From positions 11,298-34,236 of the forward strand of contig DLPA01000163.1 in assembly GCA_002479815.1 (NCBI GenBank): 22,939 bases of DNA, given 5' to 3'. This document shows positions 1 to 7,768 of the stretch, piece by piece (within the stretch, counting starts at the first letter, position 1; every line of letters begins with the position of its first letter). Both the position numbers and the translations under genes were made by a program. The DNA is from a bacterium UBA7470 (GTDB lineage: Bacteria; Pseudomonadota; Gammaproteobacteria; Burkholderiales; Burkholderiaceae_C). Under the pieces are notes generated by a model, which had not been told where the DNA came from, did not search any database, and saw nothing but the letters and a program-made list of their open reading frames with translations.

Positions 1-448
1 TGCGTGCCCGTGCCTTCAGCCAACGCATCAAACTGCCCAAAACGGGGAGTTTCTCGTACAGCTCTTCCGCCGCATCCCAGTAGTCACGGTGCAGGCTGAT
101 TTTGCCGTCAGCGTTGACGATCAGATGGCTGGAGCCAAGAATACATTGCTCTTGTGGTTGCCACCGGCGCATTCGAAAGCGAAATTCCCAAATCAAACAA
201 GCCTCATTCCCTGAGGCGATGGTGCGTGTGACGATGAATGTAGGCGCATCCACTTGAGTGAACATATGAGAGAAGATGCGTCGAATCTCGGCGTGTCCGC
301 GCACGTCATTGAAGGGGTCTTTAAATCGTGCATCGGTTGCGTACAACGCCGTCAGTTCTTCCACTCGCTCAAGGGTGAGTTGTTCGTACAGCGCAGCGAC
401 TTTGATGATGGTAGGGTGTGGGTATGAAGCAGCGGGCAGCGCAGTCAT
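1..448 (-). CDS. NTF2-like / SnoaL-like protein, C-terminus outside the window
   Basis: Reading leftward from the ATG at 448-446, the frame stays open to the window edge (149 codons seen). The product begins MTALPAASYPHPTIIKVAAL and includes the segments YATDARFKDPFNDVRG and HLIVNADGKISLHRDYWD. Acidic and aromatic residues in these contexts are typical of the cone-shaped NTF2/SnoaL fold, which binds small ligands or acts as an isomerase or hydratase; the substrate here is unknown. The gene starts 8 bp after the SDR stop codon, so it is very probably the next gene of the same operon. Proteins annotated as nuclear transport factor 2 family commonly accompany this SDR and DUF3833 gene set (family knowledge). 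The gene is near complete, because NTF2-like proteins are usually 130-160 residues. Confidence 0.8.
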   Translation of the reverse strand, partial: MTALPAASYPHPTIIKVAALYEQLTLERVEELTALYATDARFKDPFNDVRGHAEIRRIFSHMFTQVDAPTFIVTRTIASGNEACLIWEFRFRMRRWQPQEQCILGSSHLIVNADGKISLHRDYWDAAEELYEKLPVLGSLMRWLKARAR

Positions 449-455
449 GAACATC

Positions 456-1247
456 TCAAGTCTGTTGAGTGACGCGGCGTACCGCAGCAAAACAAATCCG
501 TGGAGGCAGCAAACGCAGCAGGTGCATCCAGCGTGTGAAGCGTTTGGGGAAGTGAATGTCAAATTCGCCTTCCTTCCATCCTGCGATGATTTCTTCAGCG
601 GCCTGCTCAGGTGAAATAAGCGCAGGCATGGTAAATTCGTTTTGAGCGGTCAGCGGCGTTTGGACAAAACCAGGGTGAATGACGCTGACCCCGATGCCCT
701 GGGCGTGCAACTCCAAGTACAACACCTCAGCCAGATGCGTCAAAGCGGCTTTTGTTGGCCCATAGGCCAAAGACTGAGGCAAGCCCCGAAACCCCGCCAC
801 ACTGCTGACCAAGCTCAAATGACCGTGGCCTTGTGTTTTCAAAATCGGCAACACGGCAGATAGGGTGTGCAACGCACCCTCGTAATTCACAGCCAAATGC
901 CGCTTTTGTTCGGCCATGTCGAATTGGGAGGTGGTCATGGCTTTGTAGTGGCCTGCGCAATACACCACCAAATCAATCACGCCATGATTTTCTTGTATCT
1001 GTGCCGATGCACGCTTGACACTGTCGGCATCCGTGACGTCCAAGGGCAGTGGTGAGAGTTGTTCCCGACCTTGACAGAGCTGCGCCAAGGCTGCTTGCCC
1101 ACGCGCCGATACGATCACGCGCGCGCCTTTGGCATGAAGTGCGACTGCTGTGGCAGCACCGATGCCTGTGGATGCGCCGACGAGCCACACCACACGCCCA
1201 CGCCAATCGGATAGAGGGGGATTTAAAGATTGAAACAAGAATGACAT
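456..1247 (-). CDS. Short-chain dehydrogenase/reductase (SDR)
   Basis: A 263-residue classical SDR. The nucleotide-binding glycine motif is VGASTGIG (residues about 23-30), a variant of TGxxxGIG. An NNAG-like position reads YCAG (97-100). The catalytic set is N121, S149, Y162 and K166 (YGPTK). A hydrophobic, basic C-terminus (RWMHLLRLLPPR) could help it sit on membranes. The ATG at 1247 is chosen because GAAAGAG lies about 8 nt upstream and the glycine motif then falls where the family has it; the frame stays open farther upstream into a repeat. It is in the lipid-modification operon, 79 bp after the DUF3833 gene, so a role as NAD(P)-dependent oxidoreductase on a lipid or aldehyde is inferred. 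The substrate cannot be read from the sequence. Confidence 0.9.
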   Translation of the reverse strand: MSFLFQSLNPPLSDWRGRVVWLVGASTGIGAATAVALHAKGARVIVSARGQAALAQLCQGREQLSPLPLDVTDADSVKRASAQIQENHGVIDLVVYCAGHYKAMTTSQFDMAEQKRHLAVNYEGALHTLSAVLPILKTQGHGHLSLVSSVAGFRGLPQSLAYGPTKAALTHLAEVLYLELHAQGIGVSVIHPGFVQTPLTAQNEFTMPALISPEQAAEEIIAGWKEGEFDIHFPKRFTRWMHLLRLLPPRICFAAVRRVTQQT

Positions 1248-1265
1248 GGCAGCTCTTTCGTGAAC

Positions 1266-1320
1266 TTGATAGCTGCTTACGCTTTTATGGCAAGCGATAG
1301 GGGCTATGACGATTGAAAAC
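1266..1320. repeat. Dispersed palindromic intergenic repeat (Comamonadaceae-type)
   Basis: The only real gap inside the operon (1248-1326) is filled by TTGATAGCTGCTTACGC, then a hairpin CGCTT (1280-1284) / AAGCG (1292-1296) with a 7-nt loop, then ATAGGGGCTATGACGATTG. From memory, very similar sequences (TTGATAGCTGCT..GCGCTT.. followed by ..AAGCGCTAGAGGC) are scattered between genes in many Comamonadaceae genomes. The identification as that family is recall, not a search. Confidence 0.5.
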
Positions 1321-1326
1321 TCAGAT

Positions 1327-1896
1327 TCAAGAACGTTTGACAAAGCTGAGGGTCACTTCGCCTAGGCGCACCCCCCACTTGCTCATGACGGCTTTGTTGA
1401 GCATGACGCGCTGATCCATTAAGAACATCCAATCGTCAAACTGCACCTCGTAGGTCGTACCATCTACAGGAAGCCTAAGGGTGTAGGCCCAGCGAAAGGC
1501 ATTGCCCCGCGTTTGGCCTTGGGCCGTGCCCACGACGTCATCTGCCGTGCCTGTGTATTGACCATCAGGCCCACGGGTGAGTCGCCAGATGCGGCGCTCG
1601 TTGCCCCCATCGCTGTACGTAAATACCTCGTCCAACACACCCTGGTCTCCTTGCCAAGTGCAGGTCATGACGACGGTAAAGCGCCGTACCACGCGACCTG
1701 AACGGTCTTGAAAGACCCCATAAGCGTCAATCACGCCGTTGAAGTAAGTTGGCAAGTCCAGCACCGGTTTTTGGTCGCGGTAATCTTCGATCGTGTGCGT
1801 GCTGGCGCAACCCGTCAGTCCCCCCACACTGCTGGCAGTGGCCACGGCCCCCAACCAGACCAAACTACGACGACGCGACCATATAAGGGAATTCAT
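1327..1896 (-). CDS. DUF3833 family lipoprotein
   Basis: A 189-residue product. The N-terminus WSRRRSLVWLG is followed by a hydrophobic stretch and the lipobox LTGC, with the lipidated cysteine at residue 30, so an envelope-anchored lipoprotein is expected; the paired arginines are loosely Tat-like. The rest (TYFNGVIDAYGVFQDRSGRV, then DDWMFLMDQRVMLNKAVMSKWG) matches the DUF3833 pattern as I know it. The biochemical function of that family is not established. The start is fixed by an AGGAGA Shine-Dalgarno 8 nt upstream and an ATGA overlap with the MFS gene stop. Translation therefore looks coupled to the transporter, which hints that both act on the same lipid-related process. Confidence 0.88.
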   Translation of the reverse strand: MNSLIWSRRRSLVWLGAVATASSVGGLTGCASTHTIEDYRDQKPVLDLPTYFNGVIDAYGVFQDRSGRVVRRFTVVMTCTWQGDQGVLDEVFTYSDGGNERRIWRLTRGPDGQYTGTADDVVGTAQGQTRGNAFRWAYTLRLPVDGTTYEVQFDDWMFLMDQRVMLNKAVMSKWGVRLGEVTLSFVKRS

Positions 1897-3218
1897 GACG
1901 ATGATCTCCTGATCCACAGTTGCACCAACAGCCCTAGGGCTATGATTTTGAACACACACGGCACAGCGCCATACACCCACGTCAGCGCCCATAAAGCTGT
2001 GGGGTCTTGCTGCCCCGGGCTGTACCCTAAGAAGGCCAGTAAAGGTAGGGTTACACCAGCAGCCAAGGCCAAATTCAATTTGGCGGCCATGTTCCACCAA
2101 CCCACATACACGCCTTCTGAGCGCCCTTGCTCGCCCAGCTCTGCGATCACGCCATTGAGCAAGGCAGCGGGTAAGACCAAATCCGCGCCCAAAGCCAAGC
2201 CAGAGAGCAGGCACACGAGGACGAATGCGGTGAAGTCGCCCGTTTCTAAACGCAGCACCCATGCAAATACCAAGACCGACAGCCCCATGCCTACCGCCCA
2301 TGTGCGTGCCAAGCCCCAGCGTTTCACCACGGCCAGCCATGCTGGAATAGACACCGCCGCTGCAAGAAAATAACTGCCTAAGAACACCGCTTCCATGCCT
2401 TTGGGCGCTTGCAAACGGTCTTGTACAAAGAACAGCACCAAACTCGCAGGAATGGCACTGGCAAAGCCGTTGACCACAAAAATCGCAATCAAGCGTCGAA
2501 ACTGGGCTTGCTGCCAAGGTGACGCAGACAATAAGGGCAATGGGTTGGTAAGCGTTGGTGTATCAGGAACCACCGCTTTAGACCACAGCACGACGCCGAT
2601 CAGCAAGCTCAAGGCCAAGCCTGTGATAAGTGCAGGCCATCCTGCCATGCTGGGCAAGACCGATGCCATGATGACCCCGGCCAAAGCGGCCGACTCACGC
2701 CACGCGACGACACGACTGCGTTGGCGAGTATCCCCCCCTAAACGGGCAGCCCATGCGTGATGGGCGATGGTCAAGGCCGAATAGCTCAAACTCGCACCAA
2801 CCAAGCCCAGGCCAGCCCAAGCCAACAACCCCATAGGACTGCCACGCAAGCCAGTGGGTGGTGCAAAAAGCGCATACATCGATGTCAGCAGGAGCAAAGA
2901 TCCCCATAAAGACAAATGGCCTATGGTTTTTTTGTACTTTTCTTTTGTACGACCGTATTGGTCCAACACGCGACCCAACCACGGATCAATCAAGGCATCG
3001 CCCAAGCGTACTGCCAGCAACAGTAAGCCCAAGGCGCTGAGTGACACTCCCATCTCTCGGGCATAGTGATTGGGCCAGATGACGTACAAGGGCAAGGCGA
3101 CAAATGCCAAAGGCAAGCCCATCAAGCCATAAGCCAAGCCTTGCCGCCAGCCTTGTGGCCCATCAAACGCTGCAATCGCGGGTGATGAGGCAGGGGATAC
3201 CTGAAGAGGCTGCGTCAT
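1893..3218 (-). CDS. MFS transporter, GPH/MFS_2-like
   Basis: A 441-residue polytopic membrane protein with about 12 hydrophobic segments. The N-terminal region contains LPLAFVALPLYVIWPNHYA and then RLGDALIDPWLGRVLDQYGR, the R.GDA..DP..G signature of the glycoside-pentoside-hexuronide:cation symporter branch. A charged loop (TKEKYKKT) follows. Members of this branch move sugars with a cation, but the version embedded in lipid-modification clusters may carry something else; the substrate is unknown. The gene is joined by 4-bp ATGA overlaps both to the chalcone-isomerase-like gene upstream and to the DUF3833 gene downstream, so it is an integral part of the operon. Confidence 0.9.
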   Translation of the reverse strand: MTQPLQVSPASSPAIAAFDGPQGWRQGLAYGLMGLPLAFVALPLYVIWPNHYAREMGVSLSALGLLLLAVRLGDALIDPWLGRVLDQYGRTKEKYKKTIGHLSLWGSLLLLTSMYALFAPPTGLRGSPMGLLAWAGLGLVGASLSYSALTIAHHAWAARLGGDTRQRSRVVAWRESAALAGVIMASVLPSMAGWPALITGLALSLLIGVVLWSKAVVPDTPTLTNPLPLLSASPWQQAQFRRLIAIFVVNGFASAIPASLVLFFVQDRLQAPKGMEAVFLGSYFLAAAVSIPAWLAVVKRWGLARTWAVGMGLSVLVFAWVLRLETGDFTAFVLVCLLSGLALGADLVLPAALLNGVIAELGEQGRSEGVYVGWWNMAAKLNLALAAGVTLPLLAFLGYSPGQQDPTALWALTWVYGAVPCVFKIIALGLLVQLWIRRSSS

Positions 3219-3826
3219 GACTGGGGCTTTCCATCCAAACGCAACAAACGCCGGCGCATTTGTGGCTCTGAGGTTTCAGGAGCCAGCCAAATCCCAAAAA
3301 ACAAGCGTGCGAACAGCGGGTCATGCACGTCGCCTCTGAGCTGACCGTTGAAGCCAAATGAGGCCGTAGCATGGTCAGGAGTGACTTGAGGCTGATAAAA
3401 ACCAAAAAGGCGATCATCCGCCTGTACATCAGGAAACAAACGAGTCATCGCTGCTTGCCATGCGCCAGCGCGGCCGTCGTCAAAGCCCGGTTGTCGGCGC
3501 ATTTCTGCAAGTGAGCGTTCGGCAATCAACGCACCTTTGAGCGAGCGGTGATAGTGCAACTCCAAGGCGAGTTCGTGTGCCAAGGCTTGGCTGGGGTTGA
3601 AATCGGGCCGGGTCCACAAACTCAAGGTGTAGATGTGAAGCCCCAGAAAGCGCAATTGCGCTTGTCCAAACAATTGCGCGTCAGGCCAGCGTGACCGCAG
3701 CCAAGCTGGTGCTGCCAACGCCTGCGCACCTTCTAATTGGGCGCAGAACGCCACCCATCCCAATGACCAGCCCGCCAGCAGTACGCTGCGGCGGCGCAGC
3801 AAGGCACGATGCGGTGCGTTCGTCAT
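3215..3826 (-). CDS. Chalcone isomerase-like family protein (exported)
   Basis: A 203-residue product with a basic N-terminus (RALLRRRS), a hydrophobic segment and a likely signal-peptide cleavage region near AQALA (about residues 34-38). The mature part shows FLGLHIYTLSLW, ELHYHRSLKGALIAERSL and, near the C-terminus, FFGIWLAPETSEPQMRRRLL. The last segment is the usual hallmark of bacterial chalcone-isomerase-like proteins. These share the CHI fold, which in plants includes fatty-acid-binding members; most bacterial ones lack shown isomerase activity. The gene starts 3 bp after the methyltransferase stop codon and overlaps the MFS start by ATGA. A periplasmic fatty-acyl-binding role is inferred. 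Confidence 0.87.
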   Translation of the reverse strand: MTNAPHRALLRRRSVLLAGWSLGWVAFCAQLEGAQALAAPAWLRSRWPDAQLFGQAQLRFLGLHIYTLSLWTRPDFNPSQALAHELALELHYHRSLKGALIAERSLAEMRRQPGFDDGRAGAWQAAMTRLFPDVQADDRLFGFYQPQVTPDHATASFGFNGQLRGDVHDPLFARLFFGIWLAPETSEPQMRRRLLRLDGKPQS

Positions 3827-3829
3827 GAT

Positions 3830-5107
3830 TTAAGTGGGCTTATAAAGGGTGAACTGCATGACATTGGTGTTGCGCTCGGCAAACGCTGCTTCGCAGTACG
3901 CGAGATAGAAATCCCAAATCCGTAAAAAACGTTCATCAAACCCCAAGGCCAGTACCGCTGATTGCTGAGCCAAGAAACGTTCACGCCAGTAAGCCAAGGT
4001 GCGGGCATAGTCTGTGCCAAATGCCAACTCATCCATCACCACCAAGCCAGCGGCTTGAGCCTGAGCGCGGAAGGCACTGGGGCTGGGCAAACAACCGCCT
4101 GGGAAAATGTATTGCTGGATGAAATCGGTGGAGTGCAAGTAGCGATCAAACCACTCCTCGTCGATGGTGATGGTTTGAATGCAGGCGCGTCCCCCGGGTT
4201 TAAGCAGGCGCTGCACTGTGGCGAAGTAAGTCGGCCAGTATTGGTGTCCCACGGCTTCCAGCATTTCTATTGAGCAAATCGCATCAAAAGGCTGTTCGGG
4301 TGTGGTGACACCGATGTCACGGTAATCTTGCAAGCGTAAATCGGCCCATGGGCGATCTGCTGCCATCGTGGGTGTTGTGTGTGTTCCGACGCGGCTCATG
4401 CGGGCTTGCGCGTAGTCCAGTTGTTCGGTGGAGAGGGTGACACCGACGACATTTGCTCCGAACTCGGTGCTGGCCATCTCAGCCAGTGCGCCCCAGCCGC
4501 AACCAATTTCTAACACGCGATCCCCCGCCTGTAGTCCTGTCATTTGCAGGGCTCGGCGCACTTTGGCCTGCTGTGCGGTGCGCATGTCCGACGTGGGCGA
4601 TGCAAACCACGCCGACGAGTAGTTCATGGTGTCATCCAACCACAGTTGGTAAAAGGCATTTCCTAAGTCGTAGTGAGCGTGGATGTTTTTGCGGCTGTTG
4701 GCTTTCGAGTTGCGGTTGAGCAAGTGGCGTAGGCGATAGGCCAAGCGTCCCCACCAGTGTCCATACACCACACGCTCCAAGACCTTGCGATTGGCGATGA
4801 GCAAACGCAGCAGGTCCACGAGGTTTTTTGTCGTCCAGTGGCCTGCAATAAAACCTTCTGCAAAGCCGATGTCGCCTGATTTAAGGGCTTGGGCACACAC
4901 CTCCCAATTGTGTAGGTGCAGGTGTGCTTGCAGCGCATGGTCTGTGGCGGTGCCATAGACGCTGTGCAGTCCGTTAGGCCAGGTGACGTGAAGCTGTCCA
5001 AGCTCCAGTTGCTCCAATAAAGTCATGAGGGCACGCGCGGAGGCGGGCACACGGGAATGCGCTGACGGGGCTGCGTGCGGGCGTGGTAAATCAACAGACG
5101 TGTCCAT
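3830..5107 (-). CDS. Cyclopropane-fatty-acyl-phospholipid synthase-like SAM methyltransferase
   Basis: 425 residues from the chosen ATG, close to the family norm. The N-terminal part contains LKSGDIGFAEGFIAGHW. NIHAHYDLGNAFYQLWLDD (about 142-160) is the family hallmark, and VLEIGCGWGALA (198-209) is the SAM-binding loop. EMLEAVG (281-287), QYIFPGG and RIWDFYLAYCEAAFAER complete the C-terminal signature. The enzyme should move a methyl group from SAM to the double bond of a phospholipid acyl chain, giving a cyclopropane or, with partner oxidases, a methylated chain. The start is uncertain: ATG 5107 has a GAGATGG sequence about 6 nt upstream, while the same frame is open to a TTG at 5182 overlapping the DUF1365 gene. 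cfa is not assigned because several paralogous groups share these motifs. Confidence 0.92.
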   Translation of the reverse strand: MDTSVDLPRPHAAPSAHSRVPASARALMTLLEQLELGQLHVTWPNGLHSVYGTATDHALQAHLHLHNWEVCAQALKSGDIGFAEGFIAGHWTTKNLVDLLRLLIANRKVLERVVYGHWWGRLAYRLRHLLNRNSKANSRKNIHAHYDLGNAFYQLWLDDTMNYSSAWFASPTSDMRTAQQAKVRRALQMTGLQAGDRVLEIGCGWGALAEMASTEFGANVVGVTLSTEQLDYAQARMSRVGTHTTPTMAADRPWADLRLQDYRDIGVTTPEQPFDAICSIEMLEAVGHQYWPTYFATVQRLLKPGGRACIQTITIDEEWFDRYLHSTDFIQQYIFPGGCLPSPSAFRAQAQAAGLVVMDELAFGTDYARTLAYWRERFLAQQSAVLALGFDERFLRIWDFYLAYCEAAFAERNTNVMQFTLYKPT

Positions 5108-5118
5108 GGCAAACCATC

Positions 5119-5172
5119 TCAAAAAAAGACAAGAATAAAAACCAAGCCCAGGGCAAGATCCCAAAAGCTCAT
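5119..5172 (-). CDS. Hydrophobic 17-codon micro-ORF, coupled to the DUF1365 stop
   Basis: The ATG at 5172 overlaps the DUF1365 TGA in an ATGA arrangement, and the frame encodes MSFWDLALGLVFILVFF before a TGA. The TGA follows directly after a run of seven T (plus-strand A run 5121-5127). It ends 11 nt before the methyltransferase ATG at 5107. One extra T in the run would fuse this hydrophobic segment in frame to the methyltransferase. It may be a leader peptide that keeps ribosomes moving to the next start, or chance. Its composition (almost entirely hydrophobic) and its coupling are the only evidence. Confidence 0.3.
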   Translation of the reverse strand: MSFWDLALGLVFILVFF

Positions 5173-5957
5173 CGAGTGACAAATTCAGTCGGCGGTGTGG
5201 GCTTGCGGAAAAAAGGCACGCGCTTGCGCCACAACTGCAAGGCTTGCCAGTGAATGCGCAACATCACACCCACGCTCAGCCAAGGGTAAGACCACAGCGC
5301 ACGACGGCGGGTGGCAGGATTGAGCGCTTGCAATGCACCACTGACACTGGTGTTGACCAACAGGCCATCGCCATCGTGCAACTCCACCCGAGCCAACCAG
5401 TGGGAGGGCATGGACGCAGCGGTGTCCGTCACACGCCGCATGAACGCAAAGCGGTAACGGCCACTGACATCACAGAACGGTGACACATGAAACACTTTTT
5501 CCGCGTGAGAGGGCACACCGTAGCTGGGCTGTGGCAAGAGATAGCAATGGCGCTCCCCAAAGGTGTTGTTGACTTCGGCAACGATCGCAACCAGCGCTCC
5601 ATCGGCGCGGTAGCAGTGCCAAAAGCTGACGGGTTTGAAGGTATAGCCCCACACACGGGGATAAGTGTGCAACCAGACTTCGCCATCGGCCTCAGTGATG
5701 CCTTCTTGCGCCAGCAAGTCGTCTAACCAAGTCAGTGCATCGCTGCGGCCGTCGCCGTGGTCACAGTCATAAAAACTCAACGCCGCAGGTGTATTGCGCG
5801 CCAGCACGGATGCAGTCGCGTCATCCCGCCAGCTTCGCATGGGCAAGAGCAAAAACCAATTGGGGTAGGTGAAGTGATGAGATGTGGGCCGCAAACGGCT
5901 GTGGCGCACCTGCCCAAAACCAATCAAGGGGGCAAACTGGGGGGCGATGGTGTGCAT
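5169..5957 (-). CDS. DUF1365 family protein
   Basis: A 262-residue product. The N-terminus GFGQVRHSRLRPTSHHFTYP is the usual DUF1365 opening (H.R..P..H.F.Y). The middle holds YPRVWGYTFKPVSFWHCY and EVNNTFGERHCYLL, then KVFHVSPFCDVSGRYRF, all typical of the family. The function is not established by itself, but the family is very often placed between an FAD amine-oxidase-like gene and a CFA-synthase-like gene, exactly as here, and is linked to fatty-acid modification under oxidative stress. The ATG at 5957 is preceded by TAAAGG, which overlaps the stop codon of the FAD gene 9 bp upstream. The stop overlaps a 17-codon hydrophobic ORF. Confidence 0.92.
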   Translation of the reverse strand: MHTIAPQFAPLIGFGQVRHSRLRPTSHHFTYPNWFLLLPMRSWRDDATASVLARNTPAALSFYDCDHGDGRSDALTWLDDLLAQEGITEADGEVWLHTYPRVWGYTFKPVSFWHCYRADGALVAIVAEVNNTFGERHCYLLPQPSYGVPSHAEKVFHVSPFCDVSGRYRFAFMRRVTDTAASMPSHWLARVELHDGDGLLVNTSVSGALQALNPATRRRALWSYPWLSVGVMLRIHWQALQLWRKRVPFFRKPTPPTEFVTR

Positions 5958-5966
5958 GGCGGGCCT

Positions 5967-7388
5967 TTACATGGTCGCAAGGCGGTGAACGTTCGTCTCA
6001 GGGGCCGCCGTTGTGTTCGATGCCAAGTCCCAGGTCGCCAGCAGCTGTTTGGCTGCGGCCAGACCCGATTTCAATCCGTCCTCATGAAAACCATAGCCCG
6101 TCCAAGCGCCACAAAAGTAGGTGTTCCTTTGGCCTTGCAGCGTGGGCACTTCTTGCTGTGCGCGTATCGCCTCCAGGTCAAAAACAGGGTGGGCGTATTC
6201 GTATTCGCCCAAGATATGGGCGGCGACAATGGGTTGTGTCGGGTTGAGTGACACAACCACCGAGGGATCGAACGGCAAAGGCTGCAAACGGTTAAGCAAG
6301 TAGTGCAGACAAACGTGTGTGCTTTCTTGATCGTTTGAGGGCGCACGTTCGTAATTCCATGCCGCCCACGCCGCTTGCGACTGGGGCAGTACTGACGTGT
6401 CGGTGTGCAAGACCGCACGATTGGGTTGGTAGCGAATGGCGCTCAAGACGCGGGTTTCCGATGCGCTGGGGTCGGCCAAGAGCGCAAGGGCTTGGTCGCT
6501 GTGACAAGCCAACACCACTTCATCAAAGTGCTCCAGTCCACGGTCGGAGACGATTTGTACTTGATCTCCATGCCGATGGACTTGATACACGGGCGTATTG
6601 AGTCGCGCATCAGGGACGGTCGCGATGATTTTTTCCACATATTGCCGTGCGCCACCCGCCACGGTGTACCACTGAGGGCGGTCGCGGACTTGGATGAGGC
6701 CGTGGTTGTGACAAAAGCGCAGCATGGTCGCCACTGGAAATTGCAGCATTTGGTCGGTGGGGCAGCTCCAGATGCAGCCCAGCATGGGGAGCAAGTACCA
6801 ATCACGGAATGCAGTTGAAAACCCTTCCTGCTTTAGAAAGTCACCCAAAGGCTGCAATACGGTGGCGTGGTGCTCGGCCTGATCCAGTTGCTGTGACAAA
6901 CGGGTGGCCAAGCGATTAAAGCGCAACAAATCTGCCAGCATTCCCCAAAACTGAGGGCGAAGCAGGTTGCTGCGCTGGGCAAATACGGTGGAGAGGTCGG
7001 AACCGCTCCACTCTAAGGCAGCGTGTCCGCCAAAGCCTGCGCCTGGCACTTGCACTGAAAACGACATATCGGAAGGCGCGATGTGCACCTCCAATTCGGC
7101 GAATAACGCCAGCAGTTGGGGATAGGTACGCTCATTCAGCACCAAAAATCCCGTGTCTACGCCGTGTGTGACAAGCGTGTGGGGGGCCTCGCGGCTGGGC
7201 AGCGTCACATCGACGGTGTGCGTGTGGCCGCCAAAATAGGCGCCTGCCTCAAACAACGTCACGTGAGCGCGGTCGCGCAAGCGGTAGGCCACGGCCAAAC
7301 CCGAAATGCCAGAACCGATGACGGCCACGCGCCTGGCGCGTGGGTGGCCCGAGGCACCAGGCAGAGAAGGGGAGATGTCAGCGTACAT
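5967..7388 (-). CDS. FAD-dependent amine-oxidase-like oxidoreductase (COG2907 type)
   Basis: 473 residues. The dinucleotide-binding motif VIGSGISGLAVAYRL lies at about residues 22-36, followed by FEAGAYFGGHTHTVDV, the FAD-binding extension of amine oxidases, phytoene desaturases and flavin-dependent fatty-acid desaturase-like proteins. Other family landmarks are GVDTGFLVLNERTYPQL, PMLGCIWSCP and, near the end, TYFCGAWTGYGFHEDGLKSG. The ATG at 7388 is chosen because GGAGGTG lies 6 nt upstream; a TTG at 7424 in the same frame has no such site. It is the first secure gene of the operon. With the CFA-like methyltransferase and DUF1365 it is inferred to oxidise or desaturate acyl chains; no substrate can be read directly. 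Confidence 0.92.
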   Translation of the reverse strand: MYADISPSLPGASGHPRARRVAVIGSGISGLAVAYRLRDRAHVTLFEAGAYFGGHTHTVDVTLPSREAPHTLVTHGVDTGFLVLNERTYPQLLALFAELEVHIAPSDMSFSVQVPGAGFGGHAALEWSGSDLSTVFAQRSNLLRPQFWGMLADLLRFNRLATRLSQQLDQAEHHATVLQPLGDFLKQEGFSTAFRDWYLLPMLGCIWSCPTDQMLQFPVATMLRFCHNHGLIQVRDRPQWYTVAGGARQYVEKIIATVPDARLNTPVYQVHRHGDQVQIVSDRGLEHFDEVVLACHSDQALALLADPSASETRVLSAIRYQPNRAVLHTDTSVLPQSQAAWAAWNYERAPSNDQESTHVCLHYLLNRLQPLPFDPSVVVSLNPTQPIVAAHILGEYEYAHPVFDLEAIRAQQEVPTLQGQRNTYFCGAWTGYGFHEDGLKSGLAAAKQLLATWDLASNTTAAPETNVHRLATM

Positions 7389-7632
7389 CGACGACACCTC
7401 CGCAGGCAGAAAAAAGACCCGCAAAGCGCCCCAGGGCGAACCAGGGAGGGAGGGAGGAGGAGAAGAACCGCCCTAGGATTGCAGCCGCCACCGCATCACT
7501 GCGGTACAGCCGTCTTTGCAGGTCAAGATCAGGGACAACAGGCACGACATCGTTTCCAGCGAACCGATGCGTGGTGTGCCGCTGGGGTTGGGTCCCATCA
7601 GCCCACCAAAAGTTCCGCAACGCATGAGACAT
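7378..7632 (-). CDS. Possible 84-aa leader ORF overlapping the FAD gene start (doubtful)
   Basis: An ATG at 7632 has a good Shine-Dalgarno (AAAGG, 7638-7642, 5-nt spacing), and its frame runs into the first 11 bases of the FAD gene. The product (MSHALRNFWWADGTQPQRH...) resembles no family I know. A second overlapping frame on the same strand (7473-7682, containing MRCGTFGGLMGPNPSG) has codon choices that look equally or more natural. Only one can be coding, and neither may be. Kept as a candidate because of the ribosome site and the overlap that would couple it to the FAD gene. Confidence 0.2.
   Translation of the reverse strand: MSHALRNFWWADGTQPQRHTTHRFAGNDVVPVVPDLDLQRRLYRSDAVAAAILGRFFSSSLPPWFALGRFAGLFSACGGVVDVR
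7434..7460 (+). other. G-quadruplex-type tract in the operon leader
   Basis: Four runs of three G occur with loops of 7, 1 and 1 nt (7434-7436, 7444-7446, 7448-7450, 7452-7454), followed by GG-A-GG. The motif is on the plus strand, which is the template strand of the minus-strand operon, about 45-70 bp before the FAD gene start. It meets the usual G3N1-7 rule; folding or function is inference. Confidence 0.5.
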
Positions 7633-7696
7633 ATCGGCCTTTCTTGAAACGATCGAGTACAAAAATAAAACTCATTGGTCACATTATTGCCTTAAT

Positions 7697-7725
7697 GTTA
7701 TTTTTAATCACCCCATCGTATTCAA
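7697..7725 (-). promoter_or_regulatory. Weak candidate sigma70-like promoter of the lipid operon
   Basis: On the minus strand, TTGAAT (7725-7720) and AATAAC (7702-7697) are separated by 17 nt in an AT-rich stretch upstream of the FAD gene. The hexamers match the consensus only partly, and a second possible -10 (CAATAAT) lies a few bases downstream. No RpoE-type promoter could be assigned with confidence. Confidence 0.2.
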
Positions 7726-7768
7726 ATGCCCATGACATGAGGCAGGTTATCAGGCTTGATGTGATGTT

